Source: Susulua sp964536195 (lineage in GTDB: Bacteria; Omnitrophota; Gorgyraeia; Duberdicusellales; 4484-171). From it: 7,468 nucleotides of DNA. The position numbers and the translations under genes are program-made. Shown here one piece after another: positions 1-5,505 of this stretch. The notes under the pieces were generated by a model that saw only the letters and a program-made list of their open reading frames with translations, searched no databases and was not told where the DNA came from. Position 1 is the first letter of the stretch. Each line of letters begins with the position of its first letter. The stretch spans positions 1 to 7,468 of the forward strand of contig CAZHVO010000052.1 in assembly GCA_964536195.1 (NCBI GenBank), read 5' to 3'.

Positions 1-134
1 CTTACCCCATTAACTTTAAGGTCTTTTGATATCTTGTTTAGCTCTGATATCTTCAGCCCTTTGAGGGTTCCGATATCAACGCTATCATCCACTGTTACTG
101 GCTTACTTTTTGATTTTACTTTATCTTTTTCCAC
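1..134 (-). CDS. rho: Transcription termination factor Rho, N-terminal fragment (cut by window edge)
   Basis: Only the first 44 codons are present; the gene continues beyond base 1. Rho is the hexameric RNA helicase/ATPase that ends transcription of untranslated RNA. The visible part is a short Lys/Ser-rich leader (residues 1-20) followed by a stretch reading GTLKGLKISELNKISKDLKV (residues 22-41), which matches the start of the helical Rho N-terminal domain, typically LxxLKxxxISEL plus LAKELGIEG. The RNA-binding and ATPase domains lie outside the window. The start is taken as GTG at 134, because a near-perfect Shine-Dalgarno sequence sits 9 bases upstream and no in-frame ATG lies nearby. The start lies inside the end of coaE (19-base overlap), so the two genes are probably co-transcribed. 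Identification rests on the short domain match plus context. Confidence 0.82.
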   Translation of the reverse strand, partial: MEKDKVKSKSKPVTVDDSVDIGTLKGLKISELNKISKDLKVNGV

Positions 135-703
135 AGTAAATCAACCTCCTTTTTCAATCGTCTAAAATTTAAACTATTATCTACAATAAAATTTGACCCT
201 TTTATTTTTTCTCTACTAAGCCTATACAAAGATAGCCTACTAAGGACCTTGTTTTTGCTAAGGCCGTACTTTTTAATAATTCTCTCTATTAGAACCTCCT
301 TTTTTACCACAATTAAAATTATTCTATCAAAATACCGAGTTAATCTCTTCTCAAAGAGAAGAGGAACCTCAGCAATATAGATTTTGCTTCTTTCGCTCTT
401 AGCTCGCTTTACCCAATTTAATAAATCCTTGGTAACTACTGGATGGACTATTTTTTCAAGTTTCTTTAGCTTATTCTTATTATAAAAAACAATACTGCCA
501 AGCCTCTTGCGTGAAATTTCACTTTTTCTTAAAGATTCGGGAAAACAAGCCTTTACCTTCTTATAAACAAGGCTTTTCTTGTTTTTATAATAGCCATGAA
601 TCTTCTCATCAACATCAAAGACCTTAGCCCCTTTCTTCTCAAGAAGCTTAAGAACTATGCTTTTACCTGTAGCTAAATTTCCGGTTAAACCTATGACTGA
701 CAT
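116..703 (-). CDS. coaE: Dephospho-CoA kinase
   Basis: Cytoplasmic enzyme of the last step of coenzyme A synthesis, phosphorylating the 3'-hydroxyl of the ribose of dephospho-CoA with ATP. The 195-residue length is normal for the family (about 200). Seen in the sequence: a P-loop GNLATGKS at residues 8-15; the acidic substrate-site segment FDVDEKIH at 29-36 (family DADxxxH/R); SRKRLGSIVF at 64-73; the conserved VHPVV at 86-90; PLLFE at 114-118, the CoA-site signature; and a C-terminal RLSREKIKGSNFIVDN at 161-176, corresponding to the family's EEKxxxADxVIDN. The glutamine usual in RxxxQ before that segment appears to be a tyrosine (Y160). The protein is very rich in Lys and Arg. ATG at 703 lies 2 bases after the glgA stop with no clear Shine-Dalgarno sequence, which suggests translational coupling to glgA. 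Its 3' end overlaps rho by 19 bases. Confidence 0.93.
   Translation of the reverse strand: MSVIGLTGNLATGKSIVLKLLEKKGAKVFDVDEKIHGYYKNKKSLVYKKVKACFPESLRKSEISRKRLGSIVFYNKNKLKKLEKIVHPVVTKDLLNWVKRAKSERSKIYIAEVPLLFEKRLTRYFDRIILIVVKKEVLIERIIKKYGLSKNKVLSRLSLYRLSREKIKGSNFIVDNSLNFRRLKKEVDLLWKKIK
144..152 (-). promoter_or_regulatory. Strong Shine-Dalgarno sequence for rho
   Basis: The minus strand reads AAAGGAGGT, a near-perfect complement to the 3' end of bacterial 16S rRNA, 9 bases before the GTG at 134. It lies within the coaE coding sequence and decides the choice of GTG as the rho start. It is the strongest ribosome binding site in the window. Confidence 0.85.
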
Positions 704-705
704 GG

Positions 706-2085
706 TTAATTCATTAACTGTTTATATACTTCTATATACTTAGCAGCAGCTACTTCCCAAGAAAAATTAAACTTGGTCACTTTTTCTAAGATAGCCTGCC
801 ATTTACTCTTATTGCTAAAGACCTCTTGGGCCTCTTCCACGGCCGACAGTAAATCCGAACTATTATAGTTGTTGAATAAGAATCCGCCGCCGCCATCAGA
901 AACATCGACAACTGTATCAACTAATCCACCAGTATGATTAGCTAAGGGTAAGGTAGCATACTTATAGCTAATCATCTGAGAAAGCCCACAAGGTTCAAAC
1001 CTTGAGGGTAATAAGAATACATCTACCCCGGCATATATCTTATGAGCTAAGGCCTCATCGAACTTTAGAGCTAAGGAGAATGAATCTTTGAATTTAGCTG
1101 CCTTTTCCTCTAGTATTCGGTGATACCTAGGCTCACCTACACCTAAGATAACTAATTGACACTTGGAAACAATCTTGTCTATAGCTTGCGAGAGTATGTC
1201 TATGCCTTTTTGCTCAGCTAACCGGCTAACCATACCGATAAAAAGAGTATCCTTGTCCTCTCCTAAACCCAGCTGCCTCTGGAGATTGGTTTTATTAATA
1301 GCCTTACTCTCAAGAGTATCTGGAGAATATTTCTTGTATATAAAATCATCTGTTGCTGGATTCCAAATAGTATAATCAATAGCATTAAGAATTCCTATTA
1401 AGTTCTTACCCTTCTTTCTTAAAGTCCTTTCTAGGCCGCATCCGAATTCCGGAGTCTGTATCTGCTTAGCGTAAGTAGGACTTACTGTAGTCACTATATC
1501 TGAAAAGACAATACCGCCTTTAAGAAGATTCACTTTGCCACGAAATTCAAAGTACTCTTTGTCAAAAAACTTATCAGAAATGCCTAATAAGGGAAATTTC
1601 TCCTTAACTGACAACCCTTGATAGGCAAAATTATGAATAGTTAGAAGACACTTTGTATTTTTAAAAAAAGTATCATCCTTGTAAAGGGTTTTAAGATAAA
1701 CATTTACTAAAGCTGTCTGCCAATCATTGCTATGGATAACATCGGGACAAAAATTTACCTTTTTTAAAACCTTGAGAACTTCTTTACTGTAGAAAGAAAA
1801 TCTTTCTAGACTATCGGGATAATCATTCCCGTCTTCTCCGACGTAGATAGAATCGCGTAAGAAATACTGATCATTCTTGATAAAGAAAACTTCTATTGAT
1901 CCTTGTTTGGTAATACCAAAACCATCGTGCATTTCTTGAGGCTCTATGCCCTTATGAAAAGGCATGAATACCTTAACCTCGACTCCAGCCTTAGCTAAAT
2001 CTTCAGGTAAAGCAGCGCTAACATCACCAAGGCCACCGGTTTTAGCATAGGGGAATACCTCTGAAGAGCAAAAAGCTACCTTCAT
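706..2085 (-). CDS. glgA: Glycogen (starch) synthase, GT5 family
   Basis: Retaining glycosyltransferase that adds glucose from a nucleotide sugar (ADP-glucose in most bacteria) to the non-reducing end of an alpha-1,4-glucan. The 459 residues are close to the usual 470-480. The N-terminal GT-B domain holds KTGGLGDV at 15-22, with the ADP-glucose-binding Lys15, HSNDWQTAL at 118-126 and LTIHNFAYQG at 148-157. The linker holds VSPTYA at 201-206 and a variant GILNAIDYTIWNP at 231-243, where most members have NGID. The C-terminal domain holds VSRLAEQKG at 286-294 (Arg288 and Lys293 expected to contact phosphates) and SRFEPCGLSQ at 361-370, with Glu364 and Cys366 at the active site, then TGGLVDTV at 385-392. 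Its ATG overlaps the polA stop as ATGA and has a good Shine-Dalgarno sequence. No other glycogen gene (glgC, glgB, glgP) is in the window, so the sugar-nucleotide donor cannot be confirmed from context. Confidence 0.95.
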   Translation of the reverse strand: MKVAFCSSEVFPYAKTGGLGDVSAALPEDLAKAGVEVKVFMPFHKGIEPQEMHDGFGITKQGSIEVFFIKNDQYFLRDSIYVGEDGNDYPDSLERFSFYSKEVLKVLKKVNFCPDVIHSNDWQTALVNVYLKTLYKDDTFFKNTKCLLTIHNFAYQGLSVKEKFPLLGISDKFFDKEYFEFRGKVNLLKGGIVFSDIVTTVSPTYAKQIQTPEFGCGLERTLRKKGKNLIGILNAIDYTIWNPATDDFIYKKYSPDTLESKAINKTNLQRQLGLGEDKDTLFIGMVSRLAEQKGIDILSQAIDKIVSKCQLVILGVGEPRYHRILEEKAAKFKDSFSLALKFDEALAHKIYAGVDVFLLPSRFEPCGLSQMISYKYATLPLANHTGGLVDTVVDVSDGGGGFLFNNYNSSDLLSAVEEAQEVFSNKSKWQAILEKVTKFNFSWEVAAAKYIEVYKQLMN

Positions 2086-4589
2086 TCTAGCTCCTTCATC
2101 TGGCCCCAGCTTTTGCCAACCTTTAGATTAACTTTAACCGGAACAACTAACTTTATTGCTCCCTCCATGTACTTCTTTACAATAGTCTTTATCTTACCTA
2201 GCTCATTGCTAGCTACGTCAAAGACAAGTTCATCATGAATTTGCATTATTAGCTTTGTTTTTAAGCCTTTTTTCACCAGCTCCTTGTCTATGTTTACCAT
2301 AGCTATCTTGATAAGATCAGCACATGAGCCTTGAATAGGAGCATTTGCTGCCTGACGTCGGGCAAATTCCCGAAGCTGAATATTAGAACTATTGATATCG
2401 GGAAGTTTTCTTCTCCGACCCAAAATCGTAGTAACAAAACCTTCCTTTTCTGCCTGTCTATAAGTCTTGTTTATATATCCTTTGACCTTTGGGTATCGGT
2501 TAAAATAATCATCAATAAAGTTTTGGGCCTCGGCAGGAGCAATCTTTAGCTCCTTAGAAAGGCCAAAAGAACTCATCCCATAAACAATGCCAAAATTTAC
2601 TCTTTTAGCTACATTACGTTGAAACTCACTTATCTCCTCTGACTTTGTTCCAAAAAGAAGTTCGGCAGTAAAACTGTGAATATCCAAATCCCGATTAAAG
2701 GCCTGAGTTAAATTCTCATCGCCAGATAAATGAGCAAGAATTCTTAACTCAATCTGAGAGTAATCTCCGGAAAGTATACAACCAGAATCAGAACAAGGAA
2801 TAAATGCCTCTCTCAAGGCTTGCGAGAACTCACCCTTTATTGGAATGCTTTGTAAATTAGGCGAAGAGCTAGAAAGCCTGCCAGTTTGTGTTCCAGTCTG
2901 ATTAAATTGAGTATGCAGTATTCCTTCGTTCTTCTCGACCTGCTCTATCAAAGGAAGAATATATGTTGTTTTTAATTTATTTAAGTGTCGATACTCTAAT
3001 ATAGAACTGGCTATAGGATATTGATCAGACAATTTATCTAAGACCTCCTCATTAGTAGAATATCCTGTCTTTGTCCGCTTTAAAGGCTTTATGCCCAAAT
3101 CATCGAATAGTATAACTGCAAGTTGCTTAGGAGAATTCAGATTGAATTCCTTACCAGCAATCTCAAAGATCTTAACTCTTAGGCTATCGCACTTCTTGTC
3201 TACTTTTTCGTGCAAATTCTTGAGGGTTTTTACCTGAATCTTTACCCCTTGTTTTTGCATCTTGCTAAGTATCGAAATAAGCGGCATTTCTACCTCATAG
3301 AAAAGCTTATCTAGAGCTTCCTCTTTCAACTTAACTGATAATAATCTATAGAGCTGATAAATGAAATAAGGAGTAGATTCTGCCGGTATCTCGGGAAAAT
3401 GCTCAGCAAGATAGTGAGAAACTAAAGTAGAAAGGGCATAGTCAGGTAGAGCTGATTCAAGCAAATAGGTAGCAATCTTTACATCAAAAAAGAGGCCGCC
3501 TACTTTAATATCTCCTAGATTAGCGAGTTGATCCTTAAAGCCATAGGATATTTTTTTTATTCCTTTGTCCTCTAATATCTCTTTTAACATCGAAATCGAA
3601 ACTTTATAGACACACTTCTTGTCCTTGTCAAAGACAAAAGAATCCTCTGGTTGGATAAATAGAAAAATCTCATCCTTTGCTAATTGCTCTAATTCCTTCT
3701 TAGATATCTTATCTTTTACCTCTAAATCCAAATTTAAAGCCGGAGCTGGAATTTCTTTAATAAAAGCTTTAAACTCTAATTCACGAAACATCTCATAAAG
3801 TCCTTTTGAATCCGGTTCCCCTATTTTTAAATCCCGATGCTTTATCTCTAATTGGGGATGGCTTAATTGGACCAACTCTTTACTTAAAAGAATCATCTTT
3901 TTATTATCCTTTAGTATCTTTTTTGTCTTAGGAGGAATTTTATCTATGTTTTTAAAAATATCCTCTACTAAACCAAATTCTTTTATTAGTTTAGCTGCAC
4001 CTACTTTACCTATCCCCTTGGCACCAGGAATATTATCAGCGCTATCTCCAGCTAAGGCCAGATAGTCAACCATAAGAGAAGGTTTGAATCCATGCTCCTC
4101 TAAGAAATCATCCTTAGTAACAAATTTATCCTTATTATAATTGTAGACTTGCACTTTACCGGCATCGATAAGCTGGCAAAGGTCTTTATCCGCGCTAACT
4201 ATAACAACAGATAAATCATCCAACTTTGCCTTTTGACAAAGCGAAGCAATTACATCGTCAGCCTCAAATCCTTTTTTCTCTATTATCTTTATTCCTAAAG
4301 ATCTGATTAATTTTTTAATTAGAGGAATTTGTGACTTTAAATCATCAGGTAAAGGTGGCCTATTAATCTTATACTGTTTAAACTTTTCCTGACGAAAAGT
4401 CTTACGGGCAACATCAAAACACATCCCGATATAATCCGGACTATATTTAGAAATTATCTTCTTTAGTGTTCGGTAAAATCCGTATACCGCACCTACCGGA
4501 AGACCGCTGGAAGTAGAGAGTTTCAAAGCAAAGAAAGAACGATAACAAAGGGCTGTACCATCAATTAGATATAACGTTTTTTTGGACAT
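2082..4589 (-). CDS. polA: DNA polymerase I with degenerate proofreading domain
   Basis: Replication and repair polymerase that removes RNA primers and fills gaps. The ATG at 4589 gives 835 residues; an in-frame TTG one codon upstream is less likely. The 5' nuclease (about 1-290) has DGTALCYRSFFAL from 10, FDVARKTFR at 58-66, EADDV at 109-113, SADKD at 132-136 and GDSADNIPG at 181-189 followed by a helix-hairpin-helix, so its acidic metal ligands appear intact. The 3'-5' exonuclease-like region (about 290-425) lacks the DxE of Exo I and the YxxxD of Exo III, so proofreading is probably absent. The polymerase domain shows TGRLSSSSPNLQ at 569-580, motif A DYSQIELR at 609-616, motif B RNVAKRVNFGIVYG at 658-671 (Phe666 at the site equivalent to Taq Phe667) and motif C IHDE at 784-787. 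Length is close to Taq polymerase (832) and shorter than E. coli (928). No Shine-Dalgarno sequence precedes the start. It ends in an ATGA overlap with glgA. Confidence 0.97.
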   Translation of the reverse strand: MSKKTLYLIDGTALCYRSFFALKLSTSSGLPVGAVYGFYRTLKKIISKYSPDYIGMCFDVARKTFRQEKFKQYKINRPPLPDDLKSQIPLIKKLIRSLGIKIIEKKGFEADDVIASLCQKAKLDDLSVVIVSADKDLCQLIDAGKVQVYNYNKDKFVTKDDFLEEHGFKPSLMVDYLALAGDSADNIPGAKGIGKVGAAKLIKEFGLVEDIFKNIDKIPPKTKKILKDNKKMILLSKELVQLSHPQLEIKHRDLKIGEPDSKGLYEMFRELEFKAFIKEIPAPALNLDLEVKDKISKKELEQLAKDEIFLFIQPEDSFVFDKDKKCVYKVSISMLKEILEDKGIKKISYGFKDQLANLGDIKVGGLFFDVKIATYLLESALPDYALSTLVSHYLAEHFPEIPAESTPYFIYQLYRLLSVKLKEEALDKLFYEVEMPLISILSKMQKQGVKIQVKTLKNLHEKVDKKCDSLRVKIFEIAGKEFNLNSPKQLAVILFDDLGIKPLKRTKTGYSTNEEVLDKLSDQYPIASSILEYRHLNKLKTTYILPLIEQVEKNEGILHTQFNQTGTQTGRLSSSSPNLQSIPIKGEFSQALREAFIPCSDSGCILSGDYSQIELRILAHLSGDENLTQAFNRDLDIHSFTAELLFGTKSEEISEFQRNVAKRVNFGIVYGMSSFGLSKELKIAPAEAQNFIDDYFNRYPKVKGYINKTYRQAEKEGFVTTILGRRRKLPDINSSNIQLREFARRQAANAPIQGSCADLIKIAMVNIDKELVKKGLKTKLIMQIHDELVFDVASNELGKIKTIVKKYMEGAIKLVVPVKVNLKVGKSWGQMKELE
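2091..2096 (-). promoter_or_regulatory. Shine-Dalgarno sequence for glgA
   Basis: AAGGAG on the minus strand, 5 bases before the glgA ATG at 2085 and inside the last codons of polA. Together with the ATGA stop/start overlap it fixes the glgA start and indicates translation linked to polA. Confidence 0.75.
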
Positions 4590-4601
4590 CAAAAGTTAGA
4601 A

Positions 4602-4619
4602 ATTATAGATTATAGATTA
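4602..4619 (-). promoter_or_regulatory. Tandem heptamer with two TATAAT boxes: candidate polA promoter
   Basis: The 49-base gap before polA contains two exact tandem copies of a heptamer (plus-strand ATTATAG at 4602-4608 and 4609-4615) and a partial third. Read on the minus strand, each copy creates a consensus TATAAT, at 4607-4602 and 4614-4609. For the downstream box, a weak -35 match TTACCA lies at 4631-4626, 18 bases away. Transcription would begin near 4595, only about 6 bases before the polA ATG. This could be a promoter or simply an AT-rich short repeat; the weak -35 keeps confidence low. Confidence 0.35.
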
Positions 4620-4638
4620 AATGGCTGGTAAAAATACC

Positions 4639-5475
4639 TTATTTTTCTTGGGAAATACGCGAAATAGTTTCCAGAGTGTCTCCGAGTTTTTTTTCTGCAG
4701 ATAAATAATCGTCGTTTTCTATATAATCCAAAGCATTCTTAGCGTCGCTAAGAGCCTTTCTTCTTAAATAGAGTCTCTTTGCTTGTTTATAAATACTTAC
4801 ACTTTTATCTATTAGCTCCTTGTCGGAAGAATTTAAAAGAAATACCATCTCAAACTCTTTTGTTGCGGCTTCATAATCCTTTTCAAGAAATGCTTGGTTA
4901 GCAATATCAAAATGAAGCTTTGCTTCTTTTATTAAAACTAACCTTTCCTGCTCGTTGTTCTGGGCAACTTCTTTAGATAACCTTGATGCTTGTTTCTCTA
5001 ACCTCTCTCTCCTTAACTTAGGGTATGTACCTAATTTAAGAAGATGCTGACGGGAAACTTCCCACCAATAATCTCCTTTCTGGCCTAATTCATACCTCCT
5101 GGTCCAATAGTAATTAGCATCCTCTACATTACCCTTTTTCTCAGCTATAAATGCTAAATTAGTATAGGCTGGTAAAAAATTAGGGTCAATACCTAATGTC
5201 TTTTTATACATCTCTTCAGCCCGAAGGAGGTCACCCTGATTCTCGTAAATCACTCCGATGTCATTATGAACCTGGGCGTAGTGGGGATCCAAATAGGCAG
5301 CTTTCTGATACAAAACCAAAGCACCATCTATGTCCCCCAAAGACTGAGCCTTATAGCCTTCTTCCCGGTAAGCTTTGGCATCTTCAAGTACAAGAGGCCC
5401 AGCTTGGGAAGAAAGTAAAGGAAAGATAGACAGGAAGATTACAAGGAAGATCCTCATCGATTGTAACTTTATCAT
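4639..5475 (-). CDS. Exported tetratricopeptide repeat (TPR) protein of unknown function
   Basis: Not recognised as a named gene. The N-terminus looks like a cleavable signal peptide: a positive residue, a hydrophobic core FLVIFLSIFPLL at 10-21, then SSQA with likely cleavage after Ala25. There is no lipobox cysteine, so a periplasmic product is likely. Three TPR units follow at about 33-64, 67-98 and 101-131, with the typical small/large residue pattern and closing DP pairs at 63-64 and 97-98. Residues 153-188 are highly charged and look like an extended helix. A fourth TPR-like unit covers about 186-218, and a last helical pair about 224-275. Such proteins usually act as scaffolds for protein partners. 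The first ATG is 30 bases after the SBP stop; an internal ATG at 5457 (Met7) would give a tidier signal peptide beginning MRIF. Neither start has a clear Shine-Dalgarno sequence. Position after secG and the SBP suggests an envelope role. Confidence 0.85.
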   Translation of the reverse strand: MIKLQSMRIFLVIFLSIFPLLSSQAGPLVLEDAKAYREEGYKAQSLGDIDGALVLYQKAAYLDPHYAQVHNDIGVIYENQGDLLRAEEMYKKTLGIDPNFLPAYTNLAFIAEKKGNVEDANYYWTRRYELGQKGDYWWEVSRQHLLKLGTYPKLRRERLEKQASRLSKEVAQNNEQERLVLIKEAKLHFDIANQAFLEKDYEAATKEFEMVFLLNSSDKELIDKSVSIYKQAKRLYLRRKALSDAKNALDYIENDDYLSAEKKLGDTLETISRISQEK

Positions 5476-5494
5476 AAATAACCAGTTATGTCAA
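5466..5494 (-). promoter_or_regulatory. Candidate sigma-70 promoter before the TPR gene
   Basis: A perfect TTGACA lies at 5494-5489 on the minus strand, followed after exactly 17 bases by TAAAGT at 5471-5466 (4 of 6 matches to TATAAT). Transcription would start near 5459, downstream of the first ATG (5475) and about 2 bases before the Met7 codon at 5457. If real, it separates the TPR and downstream genes from secG-SBP and favours the Met7 start. A single hexamer match in AT-rich DNA can arise by chance. Confidence 0.35.
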
Positions 5495-5505
5495 GACAAT
5501 TCCCT

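Noticed and set aside
705..718. Inverted repeat GTTAAT-TC-ATTAAC at the glgA/coaE junction, considered as an operator or hairpin
   Set aside because: The two-base loop is too short for an RNA hairpin, the arms are AT-rich and include the glgA stop codon; chance is the simplest explanation.
1163..1375. Plus-strand open frame of 70 codons
   Set aside because: It lies entirely antisense to glgA, whose motifs are intact across it, and its translation shows no recognisable domain.
2331..2549. Plus-strand open frame of 72 codons
   Set aside because: It is antisense to the highly conserved polymerase domain of polA and has no domain-like features.
4590..4592. TTG at 4592 as the polA start
   Set aside because: It is directly followed by an in-frame ATG, adds one residue only and has no ribosome binding site; ATG at 4589 is preferred.
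4627..4638. Small hairpin (GGTA, four-base loop, TACC) just after the TPR stop, considered as a terminator
   Set aside because: The stem has only four base pairs and no T-run follows on the minus strand, so it is too weak for an intrinsic terminator.
5196..5429. Plus-strand open frame of 77 codons
   Set aside because: It is antisense to the TPR gene and its His/Pro/Ser-rich translation looks like a shadow of the repeats.
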